Source: Planctomycetota bacterium (GTDB taxonomy: Bacteria; Planctomycetota; Planctomycetia; Planctomycetales; Planctomycetaceae). Taken from it: a stretch of 32,938 bases of DNA. Position 1 is the stretch's first letter. The number at the start of each line of letters is the position of its first letter. The notes beneath the pieces are model-generated. The model searched no databases, was not told the DNA's origin, and saw nothing but the letters and a program-made list of their open reading frames with translations. This document shows positions 18,486 to 28,773 of the stretch, piece by piece. The DNA is taken from contig VGZH01000067.1 in assembly GCA_016872645.1 (NCBI GenBank), positions 1-32,938 of the forward strand, written 5' to 3'. Both the position numbers and the translations under genes were made by a program.

Positions 18486-18503
18486 CACAGGTTCCAAGTC
18501 GCG
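18369..18503 (+). repeat. Source copy of a 135-nt duplicated segment (DUF1552 3' end)
   Basis: This segment covers the last 38 codons of the DUF1552 gene, its stop and 18 bases beyond. It aligns without gaps to 25697-25831 with 7 differences in 135 positions by manual count. Because the match runs past the stop codon, it marks a DNA-level duplication rather than protein conservation. Confidence 0.93.
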
Positions 18504-18543
18504 TCTGAATCAGGGAACAAGGGCGCGACGAAAGGAATCACTC

Positions 18544-18678
18544 ATGCCCGAACGAATCCGTCAGGTCATCGTGTGGCTGTGCGAGAATCCTGAATGTGAG
18601 CCGCAATGCGCTTGCCGCAGATTCAACTTTCGTTCGATACCGGCGGCGAGCGCCTTGCCGCTCAGTGACAAAGGATGA
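18544..18678 (+). CDS. Candidate small Cys-rich ORF upstream of first sulfatase
   Basis: ATG 18544 opens a 44-residue frame: MPERIRQVIVWLCENPECEP, then QCACRRFN and a basic tail ending LSDKG. It has AAAGGA 7 nt upstream, as good as any ribosome binding site in the window. Its stop overlaps the AAAGGA used by the next gene, suggesting translational coupling. Four cysteines lie at residues 13, 18, 22 and 24. No family was recognised. It may be a leader peptide, a small metal-binding protein, or chance, and codon-level evidence is too short to decide. Confidence 0.3.
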   Translation: MPERIRQVIVWLCENPECEPQCACRRFNFRSIPAASALPLSDKG

Positions 18679-18683
18679 CATCC

Positions 18684-20072
18684 ATGATTCGACATTGTTC
18701 GATCGCCCTCTTGGCGATGTTTGCGTTGACGACCTCGAGTCCCGCGGCGGAGGCGTTGCCGAATATCGTGATCTTCCTTGCTGACGATCTCGGTTATGGC
18801 GATCTGGGTTCTTACGGGCATCCGATCATGCAGACGCCGAACCTCGATGCGTTTGCGAAGCAGGGGACGCGATTGACTCAGTGTTATGCGGCGTGCGCGG
18901 TGTGCAGTCCGTCGCGGTCGGCAATCCTCACGGGGCGGACGCCGTATCGGAACGGGGTCTTCACCTGGATTCCCGAAGGTCGCGAGGTTCATCTGCGGAC
19001 CAGCGAGATCGCGCTGCCAAAGCTGCTCAAGGAGCGGGGTTATACGACGTGTCATGTCGGCAAGTGGCATCTCAACGGACACTTCAACAAACCAACTCAG
19101 CCGCAGCCGAACGATCACGGCTACGACTGGTGGCTGGCGACGCAGAACAACGCGGCTCCCAGCCATGAGAACCCCAACAACTTCGTCCGTAATGGCCAGC
19201 CGGTCGGCAAGCTCGAAGGCTATTCCGCGCCGCTGATCGTCGATGAGGCCACCGCCTGGCTGAAGCAGCATCGCGACAAGTCGAAGCCGTTCTTGTTGTC
19301 CGTGTGGACTCACGAGCCGCACTACCCGATCAAGGCTGCTCCCGAGTTCAAAGCCAAATACCCCGACCTGACCGACGACGTGCAGCGCGAGCATCACGCT
19401 AACGTCACGCAGCTCGATCATGCGTTCGGGAAACTGATGCGGACGCTCGACGAGTTGAAACTCGCGGACAACACGGTGGTCTTCTTCACCTCGGACAACG
19501 GCCCCGAGGGAGACGGCATCAAGTCACCCGGCCGCGGTTCGACCGGCGGCCTGCGCGGTCGCAAGCGAGCCGTGTACGAAGGAGGCATCCGCGTCCCGGG
19601 CATCGTCCGCTGGCCGGGCAAGACTCGGCCCGGAACGACAAGCGACGTGCCGGTCATCGGCTCGGACATTTTTGTCACGGCCGTCGGGATCGCCGGAGCG
19701 AAGTTGCCGACCGACCGAATCTTGGACGGCGGCAATCTTCTGGCCGCGCTCGAAGGCCGAGCGGTCGAACGTGCTCGACCGCTTTACTGGCGCTGCGTCA
19801 TCGCACCGGGTCCGCTGAAGACCGCCATGCGAATCGGCGACTGGAAAATTCTCGCCGACGAACCGCTCACGCAGTTTGAGTTGTATAACCTCAAAGCCGA
19901 TCCGCAGGAGAAGACCGATCTCAGCGAGACTCAGTCCACGAAGTTGGCAGAGATGAAATCCGCCCTCGCCCAACTCAACACCGAGATCGAAACTGAAGGA
20001 CCAGACTGGTGGAAAACCTACGAACTAGGTGGGAAGAAGGCCAACCAGAAGAAATCGAAGAAGACTGAATGA
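18684..20072 (+). CDS. Secreted type I sulfatase (CSPSR)
   Basis: A 462-residue exported sulfatase that should hydrolyse sulfate esters, probably on a polysaccharide. A signal peptide precedes AEALPNIVIFLADDLGYGDLG, whose paired Asp bind calcium. The modification motif CSPSRSAILTG has its Cys at residue 74, the residue converted to formylglycine. Further signatures are VGKWHL, SVWTHEPHYP, FFTSDNGPEGD and the substrate-site Lys/Arg region RGRKRAVYEGGIRVPGIVRW. ATG 18684 was preferred over ATG 18675 because AAAGGA is then 8 nt away instead of touching the start. The C-terminus is a lysine-rich tail (GGKKANQKKSKKTE) seen in several sulfatases here. It is the first gene of the island, 198 nt after the DUF1552 gene. 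The exact substrate is unknown. Confidence 0.95.
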   Translation: MIRHCSIALLAMFALTTSSPAAEALPNIVIFLADDLGYGDLGSYGHPIMQTPNLDAFAKQGTRLTQCYAACAVCSPSRSAILTGRTPYRNGVFTWIPEGREVHLRTSEIALPKLLKERGYTTCHVGKWHLNGHFNKPTQPQPNDHGYDWWLATQNNAAPSHENPNNFVRNGQPVGKLEGYSAPLIVDEATAWLKQHRDKSKPFLLSVWTHEPHYPIKAAPEFKAKYPDLTDDVQREHHANVTQLDHAFGKLMRTLDELKLADNTVVFFTSDNGPEGDGIKSPGRGSTGGLRGRKRAVYEGGIRVPGIVRWPGKTRPGTTSDVPVIGSDIFVTAVGIAGAKLPTDRILDGGNLLAALEGRAVERARPLYWRCVIAPGPLKTAMRIGDWKILADEPLTQFELYNLKADPQEKTDLSETQSTKLAEMKSALAQLNTEIETEGPDWWKTYELGGKKANQKKSKKTE

Positions 20073-20150
20073 CGCAACAATTTCAGTTGGCCCGTGTTTA
20101 ACTGGCTGAACCCAATCCACTTCTTCACCACGTAATCGAGGATCTCTTCG

Positions 20151-21014
20151 ATGCAATCGCTGCTCCGTCTGTCTCTTTTATCTCTTCCCCTCTTCGCCGC
20201 GCCGCTGTTCGCTCAGTCATCCTATCCACCAACGTTCAAGGACGCCCGCGTTGAGACTTACCGCAAGATCGACTCCACGGAGTTGAAGCTGTGGATCTTT
20301 GGGGAGTCGGATCCCAAGACGCCAAAACCGGCGATTGTGTTCTTCTTCGGAGGCGGTTGGAATTCGGGATCACCGGCCCAGTTCGAGAATCAGGCCCGGC
20401 ACTTCGCCAAGCGTGGCATGATCGCCATCACCGCCGACTATCGCGTGAAGTCCCGGCATGGCGTTCAGGTGTTGGATTGCGTGAAGGACGCCAAGGCGGC
20501 CATCGCCTGGGTCCGGGAAAATGCTTCGCGTCTGGGCATTGATCCGAACAAGATCGCCGCATCCGGCGGTTCCGCTGGCGGCCACCTCGCTGCCTGCACC
20601 GGTACGGTTAAAGGCTTCGGCAACGACGAACGTCCGAACGCCCTGATCCTCTTTAATCCCGCTTGCACGCTCGCTCCAATCGAAGGCTGGGAACCCCGAG
20701 GTGCCGGGGCGGGGCTTAATGCGGAACGAATCGGCGCGAAGCCGCAAGCGGTATCGCCAACGCATCACATCGGTCCGCACACCCCGCCGACCCTGATTCT
20801 CCACGGCAAGGCGGACACCACGGTTCCGTATGCTTCCGTCGTCGCGTTCGAAAACGAGATGAAGAAGGCCGAACGCCCGTGTAAGCTGGTCGGCTACGAA
20901 GGCGCAGGCCACGGCTTCTTCAATCGCGGCGAGGATTTCACCAAGACACTCGACGAAGCCGATCGTTTTCTGGTCGATCTCGGATGGCTGGAAAAAAGAC
21001 TGAAAGCGCCATGA
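20151..21014 (+). CDS. Secreted alpha/beta-hydrolase esterase
   Basis: 287 residues with a signal peptide ending near FAAPLFAQSS. The fold is an alpha/beta hydrolase of the BD-FAE / acetyl-xylan-esterase-like kind: an oxyanion segment FFFGGGWNSGSP (a variant of HGGG), the nucleophile elbow GGSAGGH with Ser 141, Asp 222 in HGKADTTVPY and His 254 in GAGHGFF, so the full triad is visible. It likely removes acyl groups (acetyl or aromatic) from sugars, clearing the way for sulfatases or hydrolases. GAGGA lies 8 nt before ATG 20151. It sits between two sulfatases on the same strand, 78 nt after the first, so shared transcription is likely. The precise acyl group cannot be read from sequence. Confidence 0.9.
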   Translation: MQSLLRLSLLSLPLFAAPLFAQSSYPPTFKDARVETYRKIDSTELKLWIFGESDPKTPKPAIVFFFGGGWNSGSPAQFENQARHFAKRGMIAITADYRVKSRHGVQVLDCVKDAKAAIAWVRENASRLGIDPNKIAASGGSAGGHLAACTGTVKGFGNDERPNALILFNPACTLAPIEGWEPRGAGAGLNAERIGAKPQAVSPTHHIGPHTPPTLILHGKADTTVPYASVVAFENEMKKAERPCKLVGYEGAGHGFFNRGEDFTKTLDEADRFLVDLGWLEKRLKAP

Positions 21015-21112
21015 GCCCGCGTCATTTCACCACGAACCCTGTTCTTTGCGGCGTTTTTTGAGAGCACCGCGGACGATGATTCCGAATCCCACCCTTTCAA
21101 GCAGTGAACCAC

Positions 21113-22513
21113 ATGAGACCTCTGCTCATCACCATCCTGCTTGTCTTTGCGTTTGCTCACGCCGTCGATGCCGCCGAAACCAAGCCCAACATTGTCTTCG
21201 TCCTCTTTGACGACCTGGGGTGGGGACAGCCGCAGAGCTACAACCCGAATTCCGCGCTGCGCACACCGAACCTCGACAAGCTCGCTGCGCAGGGGATGCG
21301 CTTTACGGATGCGCACTCGGCTTCCGCTGTTTGCACGCCGACTCGTTATGGCGTGCTTACAGGTCGCTATCCGTCGCGCATCGGGCAGTTCGGCGTGCTG
21401 ACGACATTCTCGAAGCCGATCATTCCACCGGGCCGCGCCACCGTGGCCTCATTGCTTAAGTCGCAGGGCTACAGCACGGCGTGCATCGGCAAGTGGCACC
21501 TCGGCATGGATTGGGTGGACGGCAAGCCGGGCAGTGAAAAAGAAGTGCCTCTCGGTGCAAGGATGACTGGCGGGCCGAACGCACTGGGCTTTGATTTCTT
21601 CTGTGGCTTCACTCACGCGCGGAACATCGACACCATCATCGAGCAGGATCGTGTCGTCGCGCATGTGAAGCCGGTGGAGAATCAGCCGCTCATGGCAAAG
21701 AAGGCGGTCGAGTGGCTCGATCAACGAAAGCCCGGTGAGCCGTTCTTTCTCTACGTTCCGCTGGGCATCCCGCATCAGCCGATCGTGCCGTCCGACGAGT
21801 TCATGGGAAAGAGCGGCGCGAAGGATGTCGTGAAGAACAACCCGAATTATGGCGACTGGCTTTACGAGGGCGATGCCTACCTCGGCAAAATCCTGGAGAC
21901 CCTGGAGCGCAATCATCTGGCCGAGAACACGCTCGTCATCGTCACCAGCGACAACGGTGCCGAGCATCGCGCCTACACGCCGCTGCGCGAGTCCAAGCGT
22001 AGCATTTACGAAGGGGGTCATCGTGTGCCATTCGTCGCGCGCTGGCCCGGCAAAGTGCAACCCGGTTTTGTGAATGAGCACACTGTCTGTCTCAACGACC
22101 TCATGGCCACCGCCGCCGAAATCACCGGCGCGAAGATTCCCGACAACGCGGGCGAGGACAGCGTGAGCTTGCTCCCGGAGTTGCTCGGCACGTCCAAGCT
22201 GGGCACTCGCGAAGCCACCGTGCACCAGTCGGCGACTGGCGACCTGGCGATTCGCCAAGGTCCGTGGAAGCTGATTTTCGCGAAGGACGGCAGCCGCGAA
22301 CTCTACAACCTGCAAATGGATTTAAGCGAAACCAAAGACGTGCTCGCGGCAAACGCCGAAGTCGCCACTAAGCTCACTGCACTAATGCAACATTACATCG
22401 CCAACGGACGCAGCACGCCCGGCGTCGCGCAAGAGAATGATTTCGATCTCTCGATCACCGACGAAGCCACGGGCAAGCGGAAGAAGAAGAAGAAGATGGA
22501 TACTGTTCGCTGA
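21113..22513 (+). CDS. Secreted type I sulfatase (CTPTR), arylsulfatase A-like
   Basis: 466 residues; ATG 21113 was chosen over GTG 21104 because it gives a clean signal peptide (MRPLLITILLVFAFAHAVDA). Family motifs: PNIVFVLFDDLGWG (calcium-binding Asp pair), CTPTRYGVLTG with Cys 74 as the formylglycine precursor, IGKWHLGMDW, VPLGIPHQPI, VTSDNGAEH and YEGGHRVPFVARWPG. The C-terminal region has GRSTPGVAQEND followed by a very basic GKRKKKKK tail. Its layout and several phrases (NAGEDSVSLLPELL, GRSTPG) closely match the next sulfatase and the one at 25898, pointing to paralogues from local duplication. The ribosome binding site is poor. Confidence 0.95.
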   Translation: MRPLLITILLVFAFAHAVDAAETKPNIVFVLFDDLGWGQPQSYNPNSALRTPNLDKLAAQGMRFTDAHSASAVCTPTRYGVLTGRYPSRIGQFGVLTTFSKPIIPPGRATVASLLKSQGYSTACIGKWHLGMDWVDGKPGSEKEVPLGARMTGGPNALGFDFFCGFTHARNIDTIIEQDRVVAHVKPVENQPLMAKKAVEWLDQRKPGEPFFLYVPLGIPHQPIVPSDEFMGKSGAKDVVKNNPNYGDWLYEGDAYLGKILETLERNHLAENTLVIVTSDNGAEHRAYTPLRESKRSIYEGGHRVPFVARWPGKVQPGFVNEHTVCLNDLMATAAEITGAKIPDNAGEDSVSLLPELLGTSKLGTREATVHQSATGDLAIRQGPWKLIFAKDGSRELYNLQMDLSETKDVLAANAEVATKLTALMQHYIANGRSTPGVAQENDFDLSITDEATGKRKKKKKMDTVR

Positions 22514-22554
22514 AGCCGACAAACCAACAAACGACGATCGAACGGGTATCCGCT

Positions 22555-24185
<1,631 letters not shown>

Positions 24186-24189
<4 letters not shown>

Positions 24190-25604
24190 TTTTCACCATG
24201 AAACAACGGCAATTCATTGGGACGGCCTGCCTGTTCTTCTTCGTCACAGCTTTGGCGGCCAGCAGCGCGCTGGCGGCAGATTCGCCGAAGCCGATGAACC
24301 TGCTTATCATCACGGCCGACGACATGAACGCGGACTCTGGAGGATGGAATGGCAACAGGCTCGGAGCGACGCCGAGTCTCGATACGTTCGCGAAGACCGC
24401 GCATCGCTTCGTCAACAGTCATGTCACCGTGCCGATTTGCCAGCCGGGACGGTCGGCGCTGATGACGGGTCGCGTCCCGCATCGCAACGGCGCGTTGGGG
24501 TTCAATCCCATCCGGCGCGATGTCCCAACGCTCGTCGAGGTACTTCGAGACAGAGGTTACTTCACCGGGGTGATCGCCAAGGGGGTCCACATGGCTCCCG
24601 CCGACAAGTTCCCGTGGGAAGCAGTCGGCGAGCAGGCTCTCGGCAAACAACCGACGAAGTTCGCCGATAAGTTCCGCGAGATGCTCGCCAGCGCCGCGAG
24701 CGAACGAAAACCGTTCTTCATCAACGCCAACATCTGCGATCCGCACCGGCCCTTCATTCAGGGCACGGGTAAGAAGGCCAAGGGGGACGAGCCGCTCGAC
24801 GGCGCGAGAATCTTCAAGTCGGATGAAGTGACGGTCCCGGCTTTCCTCGAAGATATCCCGCGCGTCCGCGAAGAAGTCGCCCAGTATTACTCCAACGTGA
24901 GCCGGTTCGATATCGCGTTCGGGCTCGTGATGAAAGAACTGGCGGCGGCGGGGCGCGATGCGGACACGATCGTCGTCTTTATGTCGGATCACGGAATGTC
25001 GTTTCCGTTCTCGAAAGCGACCGTGTACCGCAACGGCACTTGGTCACCCTTGCTGATTCGCATTCCTGGCATGAACGAGTCGCAGACGCGGAGCGAATTT
25101 GTCAGCAGCGTCGATGTGATGCCGTCGCTCTTGGAGTTGCTGGCGATCACACCGCCGGTGGGAATGGATGGCCGCTCGTGGGTGCCGCTGCTCAAAGGTG
25201 AGACGCAACCCGATCGCGATTTTGTCATCACGCATGTCAACACGGTCAGCAGCGGGAAGTCGTTCGCTCAGCGCTGCATTCGCACGAAGGATCGCGCACT
25301 CATGTTTCACGCGTGGGTCGGCGGCCCGACTCCGTTCCGCGTCGAAGCGATGAGCGGCCTGAGCTTTGCCGCGATGAACTCGTCAACGGACTCGCTCATT
25401 CAGTCGCGTGTGAAGCAACTCGTCGAAGGCGAGTCGCTGATGCTCTTCGACATCGCAGACGACCCGAACGAGCGGAAGAACCTCGTCAACGACCCGAAGT
25501 ACGCGAGCGATCTGGCGTCGTTGGGCCAGAAGCTGCTCGCACACATGAAACGGACCGACGACCCACAGACAGCCGCTTTTGAAGCGGCGATCGTCAGGAA
25601 GTGA
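24186..25604 (+). CDS. Secreted sulfatase with unusual CQPGR motif (heparan N-sulfatase-like)
   Basis: 472 residues from ATG 24186, which overlaps the preceding stop; ATG 24198 is an alternative. A signal peptide ends near ASSALAADS. The protein has NLLIITADDMNADSGG, then PICQPGRSALMTGR. The Cys (85) sits in C-x-P-x-R, so formylglycine formation is possible, but the usual Ser/Thr are Gln and Gly. NANICDPHRPF, VVFMSDHGMSFPFSKATVY and PLLIRIPG resemble the N-sulfoglucosamine sulfohydrolase (SGSH) branch more than arylsulfatase A. It lacks the Lys-rich tail of its neighbours. A role on N- or O-sulfated amino sugars is a guess from family resemblance only. Confidence 0.9.
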
Positions 25605-25696
25605 GTGCAGAAAGCACTGGCAGAAGAATGAAGGCTGAACAATCGGGCGGGAATGCTGGTAAGCTTCGGTTGTGCGAAAAACAGAAAATGATAAGT

Positions 25697-25831
25697 TGGT
25701 ACACAACGCTGCTGAATGCCTGCGGCAACCCATTCGAACACTACGGCGAATTGGATGTGGCCCTCGAAAAGACGAAACGCAACCAAAAGGGACTGATCAA
25801 GCAGTTCGTGTAGCACAGGTTCCAAGTCGCG
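25697..25831 (+). pseudogene. Orphan copy of DUF1552 gene 3' end (94.8% identical to 18369-18503)
   Basis: This segment repeats the last 38 codons, stop and 18 downstream bases of the DUF1552 gene without gaps. By manual count 7 of 135 positions differ, and 5 of the 7 change an amino acid (Tyr to Cys, Ile to Phe, Met to Thr, Pro to Leu, Met to Val), as expected for sequence under little constraint. It begins abruptly inside a 293-base gap between two sulfatases. An ATG-like frame from 25601 runs through it but has no support as a gene. It is the scar of a second DUF1552-containing block that was mostly deleted. Confidence 0.92.
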
Positions 25832-25897
25832 ATTGGATGTGAAAAGAAGATCGTGACGAGCTGACTGTGATCTTCGTCGCGCCAGCAGGCTTCCGTA

Positions 25898-27433
25898 ATG
25901 AAACTAGTTCTCGCAGTTCTCACCATCGGCTTGTTTGTACCGTTGTCGGTACTCAACGCCTCGCCGCCCAACATCGTGCTGATCCTTGCCGACGATCTCG
26001 GTTACGGGGATGTCGGCTGCTACAACAACCAGGCAAAAGTCGCGACGCCGAATCTCGACCGGCTTGCGCGCGAGGGGATGCGATTCACCGACGCGCACAG
26101 TCCCTGCACAGTCTGCACGCCGACACGCTACAGCCTGATGACGGGACAGATGGCGTTTCGGGTGCCGAATGGAGGGACTGTTTTCACGGGAGTTGGCGGG
26201 CCGTCGCTCATTGCTCCAGGGCGGCTCACGTTACCCGCCATGCTTCTTGACAACGGCTATGCGACGGCGTGCGTCGGCAAGTGGCACGTGGGGATGACGT
26301 TCTATGACAAGGATGGACAGCCGGTGCGCGGCAACGGCGTCGAGGCGGTGCGTCGCGTCGATTTCTCGCGACGGATTGACGGCGGGCCGGTCGATCATGG
26401 CTTTCAATCGTTCTTCGGCACGGCTTGCTGTCCGACGACCGATTGGTTGTATGCCTTCATCGAGAACGATCGAGTGCCAGTGCCGCCAACGGACCTCGTT
26501 GACAAGTCGAAGCTGCCGAAGCATCCGTATGCGAATGATTGCCGTCCCGGACTCATCGCGACGAACTTTCCGATGGAGGAGGTGGATCTCGTCTTCCTCA
26601 AGAAGAGCCGCGATTTCCTGGAGCAGCACATTCGACAGTCGCCGAGCAAACCGTTCTTCCTGTTTCACTCCACGCAGGCCGTGCATCTGCCATCGTTCGC
26701 CGCGCCGCAGTTTCAAGGGAAGACGAAGGCCGGCCCGCACGGCGACTTCATCCATCAACTTGACCATGTGGTCGGCGAACTGCTCGAGACACTGGAGCAT
26801 CTCCGTGTGGCCGACAACACGCTCATCGTCTTCACCAGCGACAATGGCCCGGAGACGACCAGCGTCATCCACATGCGAGCCGACTTTGACCACGACGGTG
26901 CCCGGCCATGGCGCGGAGTGAAACGCGATAGCTGGGAGGGTGGCCATCGCGTGCCGTTTCTCGTCCGCTGGCCCGGCAAGGTGAAGGCGGGCACGACCAG
27001 CTCGCAGCTCACGAGTCTTACCGATGTGATGGCAACCGTCGCGGCGATCATCGGCGCGAAGCTGCCAGAGAATGCCGCAGAGGACAGCGTCAACATGCTC
27101 CCCGCGCTGCTCGACGAAGCGCACGCGCCGATCCGCCCCTATCTCTTGCAACAAGCCTTCGGCGGCTCACGCACGCTTTCGATTCGTCGCGGCGATTGGA
27201 AATTCCTCGACCACACCGGCTCCGGCGGCAACCGCTACGAGAACGATCCCGGCCTCAAACCGTTCCACCTGCCCGACACGACTCCCGACGCGCCCGGCCA
27301 GCTCTACAATCTCGCCACCGATTCGGGCGAGACGAAGAACCTCGCCTTCGAGCGTCCTGAAATCGTGACGGAACTGAAAGCACTTCTCGAACAATCCAAA
27401 GCCACCGGCCGCAGCCGGCCGAGCCAACACTAA
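25898..27433 (+). CDS. Secreted type I sulfatase (CTPTR), arylsulfatase A-like
   Basis: 511 residues with a signal peptide (VLAVLTIGLFVPLSVLNA). Motifs: PNIVLILADDLGYGDVGCY, CTPTRYSLMTG with Cys 73, VGKWHVGMTF, FHSTQAVHLPSF, VFTSDNGPETT, WEGGHRVPFLVRWPG and LYNLATDSGETKNLA. It shares with the 21113 and 22555 sulfatases the GGP..GF..FFG segment, IENDR, and the AEDSVNMLP phrase, so the three are paralogues. Its own feature is an Ala-Cys-Cys (FGTACCPTTDW) near the middle, possibly a disulfide. It lacks the Lys tail. It begins about 66 nt after the DUF1552 remnant and is followed after 9 nt by the SASA esterase gene, so the two are likely co-transcribed. Confidence 0.95.
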   Translation: MKLVLAVLTIGLFVPLSVLNASPPNIVLILADDLGYGDVGCYNNQAKVATPNLDRLAREGMRFTDAHSPCTVCTPTRYSLMTGQMAFRVPNGGTVFTGVGGPSLIAPGRLTLPAMLLDNGYATACVGKWHVGMTFYDKDGQPVRGNGVEAVRRVDFSRRIDGGPVDHGFQSFFGTACCPTTDWLYAFIENDRVPVPPTDLVDKSKLPKHPYANDCRPGLIATNFPMEEVDLVFLKKSRDFLEQHIRQSPSKPFFLFHSTQAVHLPSFAAPQFQGKTKAGPHGDFIHQLDHVVGELLETLEHLRVADNTLIVFTSDNGPETTSVIHMRADFDHDGARPWRGVKRDSWEGGHRVPFLVRWPGKVKAGTTSSQLTSLTDVMATVAAIIGAKLPENAAEDSVNMLPALLDEAHAPIRPYLLQQAFGGSRTLSIRRGDWKFLDHTGSGGNRYENDPGLKPFHLPDTTPDAPGQLYNLATDSGETKNLAFERPEIVTELKALLEQSKATGRSRPSQH

Positions 27434-27442
27434 ACCAGAAAC

Positions 27443-28687
27443 ATGACCATGAGACGAATGCCGAGACCGATCTGCTCACTCCTCGTGCTTTTTACTGCGA
27501 CGATTCCGGCTGTGTCGGAAGCCAAGCCGCTGCGAGTCTTCATTCTCGCCGGCCAGTCCAACATGGAGGGGCACGCGAAAGTCGAGACCTTTGATTACAT
27601 CGGCGATGATCCCTCGACCGCTCCGTTGTTGAAGCAGATGCGCGGCGCGGATGGCAAACCGACCGTGTGCGAAGGTGTGTGGATCTCGTACCTCACCGGA
27701 TCGAGAGCTGAGAACGGCGAAGGGCACGGCAAGCTGACGGCCGGTTATGGCTCGCGGCGGAACCCCAAGGAAGACGGTGGCAAGATCGGTCCCGAGTTCA
27801 CGTTCGGTCTCACGATGGACGCCGCGTTCGACGAACCGGTGCTCATCATCAAGACCGCCTGGGGCGGCAAGAGCTTGCATACCGATTTTCGCTCACCCAG
27901 CGCCGGGCCCTATGTCTTCAACGAGACGCAGCTTGCGAATTTCAGAAGGCAGGGCAGGGACATCGACGCTGTCTCCGTCACGAAAGAGAACGAGACCGGC
28001 TGTTACTACCGACTCATGCTTGAGCATGTGCGGCATGTGCTGAGCGACATCAAACGTGTGTGCCCGGCCTATGACGAGCAGCAGGGCTTTGAGATTTCAG
28101 GCTTCGTCTGGCTGCAAGGCTGGAACGACCTCGTCGACTCCGGCGTGTACCCCAATCGTCACAAGCCCGGCGGCTACGACGCTTACAGCACGGTGATGGC
28201 TCACTTGATCCGCGACGTGAGGCGCGACCTGAATGCGCCGCGCATGCCGTTCGTGATCGGCGTGCTGGGGGTCGGCGGTGCGAAACCGAACGAGCAGACC
28301 ATCGAGTTCCGCAAGGCGATGGACGCGCCGGCATCGCTGCCGGAATTCAAAGGCAACGTGCTCGCCGTCGAGACCGCGCCGTTCTGGTCCGAGGAACTCG
28401 CAGCCATCGCGAACAAGCACGACAAGGTGCGTCAGATGAGCACTTACCTCAATTCAAAACACAAAGATCACGCCAACGCCGATGGCAAGATGACCGACCA
28501 ACAAAAGCGCGAATACGTCAAGGACTTCGAGGCGAAACTCATCTCGCCTGAAGAAGCGGCGACCTGGAAGCGCGGAGCCTCGAATGCCGGCTATCACTAC
28601 CTCGGTTGCGCGAAGACCTTCGCCCTCATGGGCTGCGCGTTCGCCGACGCCACGCTTACAATGCTGAAGGATCAAGGTCGCCGATGA
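27443..28687 (+). CDS. Secreted SASA-domain (sialate O-acetylesterase-like) carbohydrate esterase
   Basis: 414 residues; the signal peptide ends near AVSEA. The SGNH-type SASA domain is shown by FILAGQSNMEGHA (nucleophile Ser 39), IIKTAWGGKSLH, FVWLQGWNDLV and a late His in AGYHYLGCAKTFA. Such enzymes remove acetyl groups from sugars. The family also includes plant-type acetyl-xylan esterases, so sialic acid need not be the target. ATG 27443 and ATG 27449 are both possible starts. It follows a sulfatase by 9 nt and precedes another by 86 nt, fitting joint removal of sulfate and acetyl groups from one polymer. Confidence 0.9.
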   Translation: MTMRRMPRPICSLLVLFTATIPAVSEAKPLRVFILAGQSNMEGHAKVETFDYIGDDPSTAPLLKQMRGADGKPTVCEGVWISYLTGSRAENGEGHGKLTAGYGSRRNPKEDGGKIGPEFTFGLTMDAAFDEPVLIIKTAWGGKSLHTDFRSPSAGPYVFNETQLANFRRQGRDIDAVSVTKENETGCYYRLMLEHVRHVLSDIKRVCPAYDEQQGFEISGFVWLQGWNDLVDSGVYPNRHKPGGYDAYSTVMAHLIRDVRRDLNAPRMPFVIGVLGVGGAKPNEQTIEFRKAMDAPASLPEFKGNVLAVETAPFWSEELAAIANKHDKVRQMSTYLNSKHKDHANADGKMTDQQKREYVKDFEAKLISPEEAATWKRGASNAGYHYLGCAKTFALMGCAFADATLTMLKDQGRR

Positions 28688-28773
28688 AGACTTCCGGACG
28701 GCACGAAAGGCCGACGTCCTCGGAAAATCGCTCAACTCCCGCCGACCGTGGCGACAACATTCTGAGGCTCACC

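Noticed and set aside
18498-18529. Short inverted repeat GTCGCG...CGCGAC after the DUF1552 gene
   Set aside because: Only six base pairs with a long loop and no T-tract; the partner arm is not kept in the duplicated copy.
21040-21062. T-run (GCGTTTTTTGAG) after the esterase gene as a possible terminator
   Set aside because: No stable GC-rich stem precedes the T-run, so an intrinsic terminator is not supported.
25601-25813. 70-codon frame running through the duplicated DUF1552 end
   Set aside because: Its second half is the copied 3' end and its first half has no homology or start signal; treated as a pseudogene scar.
28606-28773. Upstream extension of the EF-hand sulfatase to 28606
   Set aside because: It overlaps the esterase gene, is Arg/Ser-rich, and would bury the signal peptide that starts at ATG 28774 with its own GAGG.
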